Part shown: piece after piece, positions 24,059 through 32,389 of the stretch
Layout of the letters: each line of letters starts with the position of its first letter
How positions within the stretch are numbered: position 1 is the stretch's first letter
NCBI GenBank assembly: GCA_003136595.1
Contig: PLEY01000086.1
Span: 292 to 42,409 of the forward strand
DNA: 42,118 nt
Direction of reading: 5' to 3'
Source: Burkholderiales bacterium
GTDB taxonomy: Bacteria; Pseudomonadota; Gammaproteobacteria; Burkholderiales; Burkholderiaceae_D
The notes under the pieces: model-generated
What the model was told of the DNA's origin: nothing
What the model saw: only the letters and a program-made list of their open reading frames with translations
Databases searched by the model: none
Made by a program: the position numbers and the translations under genes

Positions 24059-25738
24059 ATGAATACCTTCGACCATCGCAAATACGCCCCGTCGGCCCTC
24101 GTTCCGATCACCAACCGGCAGTGGCCTTCCAAGACGATCACGCATGCTCCCCGCTGGGCCAGTGTGGACCTGCGCGATGGCAACCAGGCACTCCTTGAGC
24201 CGATGAACGTGGAAAAGAAACGCAAGCTCTGGGCCGCCCTCGTGAAGGTCGGATTCAAGGAGATCGAAGTCGGCTTCCCCTCGGCAAGCCAGCCTGACTA
24301 CGATTTCGTGCGCTGGCTGATCGAGGCGCGCCAGATCCCTGATGACGTGACCATCCAGGTTCTCGTGCAGGCCCGGGAAGAACTCATCACGCGCACCTTC
24401 CAGTCGCTGGTCGGCGCCAAGCGCGCGATCGTCCACCTGTATAACTCCACCTCAACCGTCCAGCGGGAGCGCGTCTTCGGGCTCGAGCGCGCAGCGATCG
24501 TCCGGATTGCCGAAGAGGGCGCCCGCCTCATTCTCGAGCAGGCGCGACAGTATCCGCTGATCGACTGGACCTTTGAGTATTCGCCGGAGAGCTTCTCGAA
24601 CACCGAACCGGACTTCGTGGTCCAGGTGTGCGATGCCGTCATGCGCGTCTGGCAGCCGAGCGTTGAGCGGCCGTGCATCATCAACCTGCCCGCCACCGTC
24701 GAATCCTCAACACCCAATGTCTTTGCCGACCAGGTCGAGTACTTCTGCCGGCATGTCGCGGCCCGCAACGCGTGCGTCGTGTCGGTGCATACGCACAATG
24801 ATCGGGGATGCGCGGTCGCTGCGGCCGAATTGGCGGTTCTGGCGGGCGCCGACCGGGTCGAAGGGACACTCTTTGGCAACGGCGAGCGCACCGGCAACAT
24901 GGACATCACCACCATGGCCATGAACCTCTACAGCCAGGGAATCGATCCCCGTCTGGACCTGTCCAACCCGGATGAGATCATCGGTGTCGCAGTCGAATGC
25001 ACCGGCCTGCCACTGCACCCGCGGCATCCTTGGTTTGGCGAGCTCGTCTACACGGCCTTCTCCGGCAGCCATCAGGATGCCATCCGCAAGTGCCTCAATC
25101 TCCAGAAGGCCGAGGAGCCCTGGCAGGTCGCGTACCTGCCGATCGATCCAAAGGACCTCGGGCGCGACTATCAGGCGGTGATTCGCGTCAACAGCCAGTC
25201 TGGCAAGGGCGGCATCGCCTTTGTCCTCGAGCGGGATTTCGGGCTGGTCCTGCCGCGCTGGCTGCAGGTCGACTTTGCCCAGATCGTCCAGAAGGTGAGT
25301 GAGCGTTCCGGGGGCGAAGTCGAGAGCCAGACGATCCATGACTTGTTCGTCGAGCACTATCTTGCCAGCGAAGACCCGCTTAGCGTGACCAACTATCGCA
25401 TCGAACGCCAGGGGGGGCGCGACCGGGTCGAGAGTGAACTGCGGGAACGCGGTGTGAGCCACGCGATCTCGGGCTCCGGGGAAGGCGCGCTGTCCGCATT
25501 TGTCGATGCCCTCACGCGCCACACCGGCACCGCCATCAGCGTGCTGGACTACAGCGAGCACGCGGTGGCGACTGGCACCGACGCCGAGGCCATCGCCTAC
25601 GTCCAGCTGAGTATCAACGGCCGGCGCGTAGGGGGTGCGGGCCTGAGCCACGATACGATCAGCGCCTCGCTGCGCGCGGTCCTGTCGGCCTTCAACCGCA
25701 GTGAAGTCGCGCAGAACCACACGCCGATCGCCGCCTGA
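24059..25738 (+). CDS. leuA: 2-isopropylmalate synthase
   Basis: This 559-residue enzyme catalyses the first committed step of leucine synthesis: acetyl-CoA plus 2-ketoisovalerate to 2-isopropylmalate. The N-terminal TIM barrel has SVDLRDGNQALLEPM (catalytic Arg and metal-binding Asp), the metal-binding VSVHTHNDRGCAVAAAEL and GTLFGNGERTGNMDI. The C-terminal third contains the regulatory LeuA dimer domain (VTNYRIER through VQLSINGRRVGGAG), which normally binds leucine for feedback inhibition. Length and start (MNTFDHRKYAPS, ITNRQWPSKTIT) mark it as the long LeuA form. No leuBCD follows; the gene is single and divergent from an Lrp-type regulator. Confidence 0.95.
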   Translation: MNTFDHRKYAPSALVPITNRQWPSKTITHAPRWASVDLRDGNQALLEPMNVEKKRKLWAALVKVGFKEIEVGFPSASQPDYDFVRWLIEARQIPDDVTIQVLVQAREELITRTFQSLVGAKRAIVHLYNSTSTVQRERVFGLERAAIVRIAEEGARLILEQARQYPLIDWTFEYSPESFSNTEPDFVVQVCDAVMRVWQPSVERPCIINLPATVESSTPNVFADQVEYFCRHVAARNACVVSVHTHNDRGCAVAAAELAVLAGADRVEGTLFGNGERTGNMDITTMAMNLYSQGIDPRLDLSNPDEIIGVAVECTGLPLHPRHPWFGELVYTAFSGSHQDAIRKCLNLQKAEEPWQVAYLPIDPKDLGRDYQAVIRVNSQSGKGGIAFVLERDFGLVLPRWLQVDFAQIVQKVSERSGGEVESQTIHDLFVEHYLASEDPLSVTNYRIERQGGRDRVESELRERGVSHAISGSGEGALSAFVDALTRHTGTAISVLDYSEHAVATGTDAEAIAYVQLSINGRRVGGAGLSHDTISASLRAVLSAFNRSEVAQNHTPIAA

Positions 25739-25939
25739 AGTCACCGCGACCGCGGCGCGGCCCCGGACCCTAAGCCTGCGGGTCGAGGCAGCAGGGTGCC
25801 ATCCCGAATGCCTTCAGGTGGCGCGACACTGGGAGGATCTGCAGGTACGCACCGCCGTCCGGGCTCGTGCGAAATGGCTGGCGCGTCGGGAGGCGGCCAC
25901 GACGCCGCTTCGGGACGTGCGGGACCGAGACGCTTGCGG

Positions 25940-27214
25940 CTAACAGGCGGCCGAGTCCGCCCAGGCCGTGGCATTCATCTGCATGCGGATGAATTCGCTC
26001 CCCGACACGCCCGGCAACTCGACGAGGGCGCGCATCACCTCCTCACTTGCTCCCGCATCGGCGTTCTCGCACAGCAAAAGCAGCCGCCCGAGGACGCCCT
26101 CCCGCAGGATCAGCGCATGTTCCAGTTCACGGCTTAATCCAAGGTCCTTGCACACATCCTCGAGACGCTGCGCGATGACCGGCTCGATCAGCGACAGCAT
26201 GCCCACCAGATAGGCGCAATCCTGCTCCTCGATCGTCGTCCCCGGATGGCGATTGGCGAGGTCCTCAAGAAGCCGGCCCCGGGTTGCCGCCATCAGCATG
26301 AGGGGATTGACCTTCTGCTGCATGCCCGGCTTGGAAAACACCATCATCTGGACGATTCGCCTCAAGCGCGCCTGGCCGATCACCATCAGGGCTTCCTTGA
26401 GCGAACTCACCTGCCGCCGCAACCCGTTCATCCCGGCATTGGTCGCGCGCAAGACGCCCAGGGTGACCGCCGGCAGACGTTTCATGACATCGGCGATCTC
26501 CTGGAAATCGGCCTCCTGCATGGTCATGCGGATCAGGCGCAGCAGGTCAGCGTGCTGGGGCAACGCGGCCTGCTTGCTGCGCAGCGTCTGGGGCTTGGCG
26601 AAGAAATAGCCCTGGAACAGGTCGAAGCCCAGTTTGCAGCACGCATCGAATTCCTCGCGCGATTCGACTTTTTCGGCGAGAAGGATCAGGCCCGGACGGC
26701 GCACTGCGTGAAGCACGGTGCCCAAGGTTGCGAGCGGCATGCCGAGGATGTCGATCTTCAGTATCCCCACTTCGAGGAGCAGTTCCGCATAGCGTTCCTG
26801 ATCGCCGACGTAGTCGTCGAGCGCGAACGTGTAACCTTGGCTCTTCAGTTCCCTCACGCGCGCTAAGACACGCGGCGATTCGACGACGGTCTCGAGGATC
26901 TCCAGGACCACCTGCTGAGGAGGCAGGGATTCGATCGCGTCGGACATGAGAAACTGTTCATCGACGTTGATGAATCCCTTCACCGACCCCAGTACCGATT
27001 CGACACCGAGCCCGTAGAAGGCGTTGCGCACGACGCTCGCGGTGGCCTCGGTCGCCTCGCAGGTCGGGTCATAGGCCCCGGCTCCCGAGCGAAACAGGAG
27101 CTCATACGCCTGCAGGTGCTCCTGGCGGTCGACAATGGGCTGGCGCGCCAGGTAAACGGTCTCAAAGCCGTATCCGTCCAACCCATGCACATTGATCTGC
27201 GTGCTGCTAAACAT
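25940..27214 (-). CDS. EAL-HDOD (YuxH-type) signalling protein
   Basis: This 424-residue protein has a degenerate EAL domain at the N-terminus and an HDOD domain (from about residue 205: QEADFQEIADVMKRLPAVTLGVLRATNAG) at the C-terminus. In the EAL half the key motif is changed to YELLFR, though FINVD, VLEILETV, ALDDY, LKIDI and AEKVES keep several metal-binding-type acidic residues. GTG of the usual DDFGTG is lost. YuxH/CdgJ-like proteins of this kind are generally inactive as phosphodiesterases and affect motility or adhesion, perhaps by binding partners. I start at ATG 27214 (MFSSTQINVHG), which has GGAG upstream; a TTG at 27232 is possible. It converges with leuA over 200 bp. Confidence 0.88.
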   Translation of the reverse strand: MFSSTQINVHGLDGYGFETVYLARQPIVDRQEHLQAYELLFRSGAGAYDPTCEATEATASVVRNAFYGLGVESVLGSVKGFINVDEQFLMSDAIESLPPQQVVLEILETVVESPRVLARVRELKSQGYTFALDDYVGDQERYAELLLEVGILKIDILGMPLATLGTVLHAVRRPGLILLAEKVESREEFDACCKLGFDLFQGYFFAKPQTLRSKQAALPQHADLLRLIRMTMQEADFQEIADVMKRLPAVTLGVLRATNAGMNGLRRQVSSLKEALMVIGQARLRRIVQMMVFSKPGMQQKVNPLMLMAATRGRLLEDLANRHPGTTIEEQDCAYLVGMLSLIEPVIAQRLEDVCKDLGLSRELEHALILREGVLGRLLLLCENADAGASEEVMRALVELPGVSGSEFIRMQMNATAWADSAAC

Positions 27215-27581
27215 GACCGCTCCGAGCCCCAAAAGAATTCAGCACCAAGGGAAACCCCGGTCGGCGACCAGGCATTTCGAGGCGGCAGGCAGGATCAGAC
27301 GGAGGTTACGCCGGCACGCCGCGCAGGGAGAAGCCGGACCCGACGGCCATCATGACTCACCCATCACCTGATTCGGCCGGCCAGGCGGATTCTTTAGCGC
27401 ACCCCTTGGAAAGCTCCGGCGCGCATCGGGAGGCGTGAAACCGTGTCAACCCGTGAACCCGACCCGGGCGACGGGGCCAGGGCGCGAGGCGGCGGCTGCG
27501 CGCAGCGGACCTGCGTGCGGATGGCTAAGCTTGGGCAGCCAGCGGGCGCCGAGGCGCCCGGGACGGAGGGCAAGAACCGAG
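27215..27581. other. Intergenic stretch, no gene seen
   Basis: This 367-bp region lies between the EAL-HDOD gene and the unrecognised membrane protein gene, both leftward. It should carry the EAL-HDOD promoter near its left end. Near its right end, CGGGCGCC (27543-27550) faces GGCGCCCG (27553-27560), a small GC hairpin about 20 bp after the stop of the upstream gene. It could help end that transcript but lacks a T-run. Confidence 0.4.
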
Positions 27582-28898
27582 CTAGACGGTGCTAGCGGCT
27601 GACTTGCGTAAGCGGCTGGTCTCGGGCGGAGGTACGGCAGAGGCGGGGTGCGCACCAGGCGCGCGAGCGACGCAGGTCCGCACCTGACCAAAATGCAGGC
27701 CGAATGCGCCGGCGTGCTCCTCGAGACACACCTCGCCGCCCAGCACGGCGCCTCCAAACAGATGGCGACCGACTCTGACTGTCTCCACTTCGGTCTTGGC
27801 GCCCTGGCGGCGCAGCAACAGCCGATACTCAGGTATCACCCCGCCCGCGCGGTCACGGGACACGACTGTCGCCGGATAAATCGCAGTCGGCGACGGATCC
27901 AGAATCGCATTGGCAACGATGATGAGACTGGTGCCATAGGCACTGGCGGCCGCAAGGATCAGGGCGCACTGACCCAAACGCTCGCAGAATGCCGGGGCCA
28001 ACACCGTGGCCGCGGCGGTCAGCAACACGCCCACCGCGATCCCCGGTGCGATGGCAAGCGGCCAATCAGGCACGCTCCAGTCCCGCAATACCCAAAGCGT
28101 CAAGACCGGCATGGGCAGCAGAAAATAGGACGAGAGGTCGGCAAAGCCTGCCGGGCTCGCCCCGCTGTTCAGCCCATAGCGCCCCCGTGAAAGCCAGACC
28201 AGCGCAAGCACCAGCCAGGGGAGCGCAAGCAGGGCGGCGACGAGGAGCGGATAGGGCTCACGGCCGCAGAGGATCCACAGATTGGCCGCCAGAAAAGGGG
28301 GCAACGCGAGCCGTGCCGAACGGCGCGCGCGCGCGCCGGCGAGCAGGCGTTTGGCCCAGACGAGGGCGACGTCATCAGATCTGCGGTGCTGGGCGGGCCC
28401 GGATGAGTTTGTCCCATCGGTACAACCCAGCCCGGAGAACCAGGAAAAGAATGCGGAATCGGGCGCGAACAGCAGACCGAGTCTGAATGTGGCGGTGGCG
28501 GAGGACTGCGGCGTGAGCTCGATGAAACGCCGGCCCTCCTCGATGGCTACGCGCCAGGCCGCGATCTGGTCCCGGCGCAGGATCCGGCGCCGGAAGACTT
28601 CACGAAACTCGATTGTCGAGGCGGTCAGACGGATGCGGTAGCCCCAGATCCCGGCTGCGAGCAGGTAGGCGCTCCCAGCAACCATGAGGCAGAGCATCGC
28701 GCATAGAGCCCAGTGCCCGAGCCCGCCGGGCAGCCAGTGTCCGGCCGCCACGTAGCTGCAGCCGAAGATTGCGGGCACGAGCCCGACTGCACCGACTCCG
28801 GCCAGAACGAGCGTCCAGGTCCGGGAGGGCGCATAGCGCCTCGGATAGAGAGCGGGCTGGAATCCTTCCACAGCGCTTCCGGATGGGGCAAGGTTCAT
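27582..28898 (-). CDS. Multi-spanning membrane protein of unknown function with a possible PH-like segment
   Basis: I do not recognise this 438-residue protein. It opens with two hydrophobic segments (WTLVLAGVGAVGLVPAIFG, then ALCAMLCLMVAGSAYLLAAG). A short region reading IRLTASTIEFREVFRRRILRRDQIAAWRVA then resembles the strand pattern of bacterial PH-like (bPH) domains, where a conversion or lookup of curvature is common; this is only an impression. At least five further hydrophobic segments follow between about residues 215 and 345. A soluble tail has RLLLRRQGAKTEVETVRVG. ATG at 28898 has AGGAA ten bases before; the frame extends upstream to 28955. It lies between repeat-rich intergenic regions, with no operon partner. 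Confidence 0.7.
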   Translation of the reverse strand: MNLAPSGSAVEGFQPALYPRRYAPSRTWTLVLAGVGAVGLVPAIFGCSYVAAGHWLPGGLGHWALCAMLCLMVAGSAYLLAAGIWGYRIRLTASTIEFREVFRRRILRRDQIAAWRVAIEEGRRFIELTPQSSATATFRLGLLFAPDSAFFSWFSGLGCTDGTNSSGPAQHRRSDDVALVWAKRLLAGARARRSARLALPPFLAANLWILCGREPYPLLVAALLALPWLVLALVWLSRGRYGLNSGASPAGFADLSSYFLLPMPVLTLWVLRDWSVPDWPLAIAPGIAVGVLLTAAATVLAPAFCERLGQCALILAAASAYGTSLIIVANAILDPSPTAIYPATVVSRDRAGGVIPEYRLLLRRQGAKTEVETVRVGRHLFGGAVLGGEVCLEEHAGAFGLHFGQVRTCVARAPGAHPASAVPPPETSRLRKSAASTV

Positions 28899-29232
28899 GC
28901 GTACTGTTCCTGTCTGGCGAGTCCGGTCGCGGCACCCACCAAGCCTCTGCAGCAAAACGGCCAGCGTTTGGAATCACCTTCGCATCGGCGCTCGCCAGCA
29001 CTCGCCGCACGCCGCAAGCCCCGCAGACCGTGGGCGGTAACGGCGGCGCGCGCAGCGCATAGCTTATCCATGCGGAGGGGTGTTCGTCCAGTTCTGATCT
29101 CATGACCCGAGGCAAAGCGGGCATGTCGCGAGCTTTCCGCCGGCGCACAGGGACCAGCGGCCTAAGTTACCTGATTACCTGAGGTCACTAAGGTCACTAA
29201 GGTCAATGAAGCCACTAAAGTCAGCAAAGTCA
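28899..29232. other. Intergenic stretch before serC's end, no gene seen
   Basis: This 334-bp region holds the upstream sequence of the unrecognised membrane protein and the 3' flank of serC. No frame in it looks like a protein. Its right end is taken up by the nine-base tandem repeat listed separately. Confidence 0.5.
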
Positions 29233-29235
29233 CTA
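29182..29235. repeat. 9-bp tandem repeat, six units (AGGTCACTA-like), reaching the serC stop codon
   Basis: Six adjoining 9-base units can be read: AGGTCACTA, AGGTCACTA, AGGTCAATG, AAGCCACTA, AAGTCAGCA and AAGTCACTA. The last unit ends exactly on the three bases of the serC stop codon (29233-29235). All changes between units are substitutions, so the period is held without insertion or deletion. Confidence 0.85.
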
Positions 29236-30354
29236 AGCGTGGCTCGTACAAAAACCCGTCAGGAATTCGCTCAGGTGCCCGACCGCGGCCAGGCTCACGG
29301 CGTTGTAGAGCGAAGCCCGCACGCCACCGAGCGAGCGGTGTCCGCCAAGCCCCACGAAACCGGCGCTGCTCGCGGACTCGAGGAAGCGCGCGTTCAGGCG
29401 CTCATCGCGAAAACGAAAGCTTGCGTTCATTGTGGACCGATAGGGGCGCGCGGCGTGCGTCGCGATCACGCCGTCAAGATTGTCCAGCGTGCGGTACAGA
29501 TGGTCCGCCTTGGCGCGGTTGAGCTCCGCCATGGCCGGCACGCCACCGATCGTATCGCGCATCCAGCGGGTCACGCGGTTTAGCACATAGATCCCGAACA
29601 CGGGTGGGGTGTTGTAGTTCGAGCCGTGGCGGATGTGAGTGCGATAGTCGAGCATCGGTGGCAGTCCCTCCGGAATCCTTGACAGCAAGGCCTCATCGAG
29701 CACGCAGATGGTCACCCCGGCAGGGCCGACATTTTTTTGCGCATGGGCGTAAAGCATGGCGTGCCGCTCAAAATCGATCGGGCGCGACAGGAAGTCCGAG
29801 GACATGTCTGCGATCACCGGGACATCGTGCACGAACGGGCTGGCAGCGAACTGCAGACCCTCGATGGTCTCGTTGGAGACGTAGTGCACGTAGGGCGCGG
29901 CGCGGTCGATCTCGAGCGCACACGAGGCAGGCAGGTTGCGGTAGCCGTCGGCCGAGCCGTCCCAGGCCACGTGCAGGGGCGCGACGCAGCCCGCCTCCTC
30001 GATCGCCTTGGCGCTCCAGTAGCCGCTTCGGACATAGGCCGCGGGTGCCGCAGTGCCGGCGAAATTCATGGGGATCATCGAAAACTGCAGACTGCTGCCG
30101 CCCTGGAGGAACAGCACGCGGTAGCGTTCCGGAATGGCGAGAAGCTCGCGCAGGTTGCGCTCGCTCTCCTCCAGCAGCGCCTTGAACCAATCCGAGCGAT
30201 GGCTCATCCCGAGTACCGACACCCCGGTCTCAGGGAGTGCCCAGATGGCCTCCTGGGCCTCCTTTAGGACCGGTTCGGGCAAGGCCCCGGGACCCGCAGA
30301 GAAGTTGAGTTGGTTGGCAGAAAAGCCTGTTGCACAAGGCGGCATGGAGGGCAT
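29233..30354 (-). CDS. serC: Phosphoserine aminotransferase
   Basis: This is a 373-residue PLP enzyme of serine synthesis, converting 3-phosphohydroxypyruvate and glutamate to phosphoserine; the same enzyme also serves pyridoxine synthesis. Family features are LNFSAGPGALPEPVLKEAQ at the start, GMSHRSDWF, FLQGGSSLQFSMIPMNF, the PLP Lys in YAHAQKNVGPAG, YNTPPVFGIYVLNRV and the C-terminal GGHRSLGGVRASLYNAV. I use ATG 30354 (MPSMPPCATGFSANQLNFSAGPG); the frame also opens at GTG 30420, whose extra residues (MPGRAPGSAMLWTSPIF) are not family-like. The gene is alone, without the pheA/aroA neighbours often found after serC in proteobacteria. Confidence 0.94.
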   Translation of the reverse strand: MPSMPPCATGFSANQLNFSAGPGALPEPVLKEAQEAIWALPETGVSVLGMSHRSDWFKALLEESERNLRELLAIPERYRVLFLQGGSSLQFSMIPMNFAGTAAPAAYVRSGYWSAKAIEEAGCVAPLHVAWDGSADGYRNLPASCALEIDRAAPYVHYVSNETIEGLQFAASPFVHDVPVIADMSSDFLSRPIDFERHAMLYAHAQKNVGPAGVTICVLDEALLSRIPEGLPPMLDYRTHIRHGSNYNTPPVFGIYVLNRVTRWMRDTIGGVPAMAELNRAKADHLYRTLDNLDGVIATHAARPYRSTMNASFRFRDERLNARFLESASSAGFVGLGGHRSLGGVRASLYNAVSLAAVGHLSEFLTGFCTSHA

Positions 30355-30520
30355 GGGTGGGTTGTGCCAGAAAATGGGCGAGGTCCATAGCATCGCCGAT
30401 CCGGGCGCCCGACCAGGCACCGAACTCCAGGGAGAAACAACCTCAATTCAGGGGACGGGTCCGGCATGCGGCCGGGTTGTCGGTACAGCCTTCGGCCCTG
30501 AGCGGAGCGTCTGACGTTCG

Positions 30521-30541
30521 GCTTTTGGCTTTTGGCTTTTG
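30521..30541. repeat. 7-bp tandem repeat, three exact units (GCTTTTG)
   Basis: GCTTTTG is repeated three times without change between serC and the YIP1-family gene, in an otherwise GC-rich 250-bp intergenic region. No gene is seen around it. Confidence 0.75.
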
Positions 30542-30604
30542 TTGGCAAGGGCCGGTGGGTTCGGCAGGAGGGGCAGGGCCGGTCACCGGGAGCAGGCAAG
30601 CCGC

Positions 30605-31855
30605 CTAGTTGGTTTTCTTGACGCCAGCATCCTTCATCGCATCGAGCTTGGCCAGATCGATGGCAGCAACCGCCTGCTTGAGGGTACTCATGTCCACCTT
30701 GGAGCCGTTGGCCTGGACCATGAAGCGGCCTGCCACGAGGGTCTCGTAGTCTCCCTGCGGGCCGTTCTTGTTATAGACCTCGTGCACCGGCCTTCCGTCG
30801 ACCTTGCTCATCTTCTCGTAACCCGAGTCCGACTCCTTGTCCTCTTCAAGCGATGCCCAGGCCGCGAAGGCGCCGAGCATCTTGGTGCTTCCCAGATCGG
30901 TAATCGTGAGGTCCACGCTGCTACCCTGATTGTCCGAGTAGCGGGCTTCGGCCTTGGCGACCTGCAGACCCCCGATTCCGCCCTTCGAGGCTTCTGAACT
31001 GGTCCGGGGCAGGCCAGCGACCGTGTCGGGAAGCATGCCCTTCAGAAGATTCTGATCGACCGGATCAACCTGCTGGCCGCCGCTGGTCACCGCCGCCAGC
31101 ACGTTGGCCGCCGCAGCCACCTGGGCTTGCGAATCGCCCGACTTTTGCGCCGCCTGCATCTGCTGATTGGCGGCCTCGATCTGTGCCGACATCTGGTTGA
31201 TGCGCTCCGAGACGACCGGGCTGCCCGAATTGCTCGCCAATCCGCCCCCGCCAAAGCCCGAGGCAAGGCGGCCCGCGCCCATGCCCATCGTCCCCACGAC
31301 GCCCACCACCGTCCCGAAGACCACCATCACCACGATCGCGCAGATGACCACCACCGCCGTATAACCTAGCGCCTTGTCCTGGGGCGCCTGCATCAGCACC
31401 GGTATCCCGAGGTAGAGCACGTAGAGGCTGTAGAGGCCGGCCAGAATCGCAAGCACGCCAAGCAGCGGCAGGATGTGCAGGATGCCGGCGAGCCAGGAGG
31501 GCGTGAATGCGAAGGCCGCGATCTTGAAGGCCTGTAGCGGGTTCTTCGTGCCGCCGAACGACGGTGCCAGCCCATCGATGATGAGCCCGATGATGTAGAC
31601 CGCTGCAAGCGACAGGACATAACCGAGCACCATCTGCGAGAAACCCCAGATGATCGGGGTGCGGATATTGCCGATGAAAGGCACAGAAACGCCGATCAGG
31701 GTGCCCCCGATGAACTGGGCCACCGGGCCGATCGCCGCCAAGGGGATGATGTAGCTCCGGTAGAGCCCTCCCACGCTGGCGGCCTCGGGGGCGATCACCT
31801 GCCATTCCGATTTGGGCGTCAGCACGATTTTCTTGGCGCGATCTATCAAGTTCAT
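30605..31855 (-). CDS. YIP1 family membrane protein with a C-terminal soluble domain
   Basis: This 416-residue protein begins MNLIDRAKKIVLTPKSEWQVIAPE, the typical start of bacterial YIP1-family proteins, and has about five hydrophobic helices between residues 30 and 205. A Gln/Ala-rich helical linker (INQMSAQIEAANQQMQAAQ) follows. A C-terminal soluble domain of about 160 residues has LPRTSSEASKGGIGGLQVAKAEARY, DLTITDLGS and GRPVHEVYNKN. The C-terminal part is not typical of short YIP1 proteins. Bacterial members have no established function. ATG at 31855 has AAGGA upstream; the frame extends far upstream but only with non-protein-like residues. It is monocistronic, divergent from the large receptor gene. 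Confidence 0.85.
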   Translation of the reverse strand: MNLIDRAKKIVLTPKSEWQVIAPEAASVGGLYRSYIIPLAAIGPVAQFIGGTLIGVSVPFIGNIRTPIIWGFSQMVLGYVLSLAAVYIIGLIIDGLAPSFGGTKNPLQAFKIAAFAFTPSWLAGILHILPLLGVLAILAGLYSLYVLYLGIPVLMQAPQDKALGYTAVVVICAIVVMVVFGTVVGVVGTMGMGAGRLASGFGGGGLASNSGSPVVSERINQMSAQIEAANQQMQAAQKSGDSQAQVAAAANVLAAVTSGGQQVDPVDQNLLKGMLPDTVAGLPRTSSEASKGGIGGLQVAKAEARYSDNQGSSVDLTITDLGSTKMLGAFAAWASLEEDKESDSGYEKMSKVDGRPVHEVYNKNGPQGDYETLVAGRFMVQANGSKVDMSTLKQAVAAIDLAKLDAMKDAGVKKTN

Positions 31856-32389
31856 AAGGTCCTTCTCCCTAGGGGGTTTGCCGAGGCTGAAACGGGGGCT
31901 GAAATTTTGGACAACTATTCTCGAGCTTACCAATCTTGCCGGTCTTTTGGCAAAGGAATCCTCGCAGGCGAAGCGGTGCGGACGGCGCAGCCAATCCGTC
32001 CCACAGGCGCCGCCTGCCCCGGCCGCGCGCGGGGGAGTAACACGGCAACGACCGTGCGGACACGGCTCTGACCCGGACGCTGAAACAGTCACGAAGGCGG
32101 CAGGCGAAGCTCGGACTGGGGTCGGATGGGTCATGTATGGGCAATGCATTGGGGAGGCTACGGCGCTGCCACTGTGGTCGAGCGAGTGGCCCCGGGGCGG
32201 GCGGTGGCTGCGCACCCAAGCCTCGTTCGACGGACCCGCGCGAGGCACATCGCAGAGTGCGGCAACTGTTAAAGAGCCGCGCTGGGTGTGGCTTTCCGAC
32301 TAATAATGCGCACTCATCCGCCCCTCCTTCCCTGAAGCAGGTATTCTGAAAACCCGAAAAATCATCCCGTCATTTCTGACGGCGGAACC
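31856..32389. promoter_or_regulatory. Divergent region between the YIP1-family gene and the GGDEF-EAL receptor gene
   Basis: This 534-bp stretch has no convincing gene. It should carry the promoters for both genes. AT-richer patches occur near 31895-31960 and 32260-32380. No operator or repeat stands out. Confidence 0.45.

Noticed and set aside
30605-32248. Extended 547-residue form of the YIP1-family protein
   Set aside because: The first 131 residues are Arg/Pro-rich and unlike the family. ATG 31855 has a good ribosome site and begins with the conserved MNLIDRAKKIVLTP.
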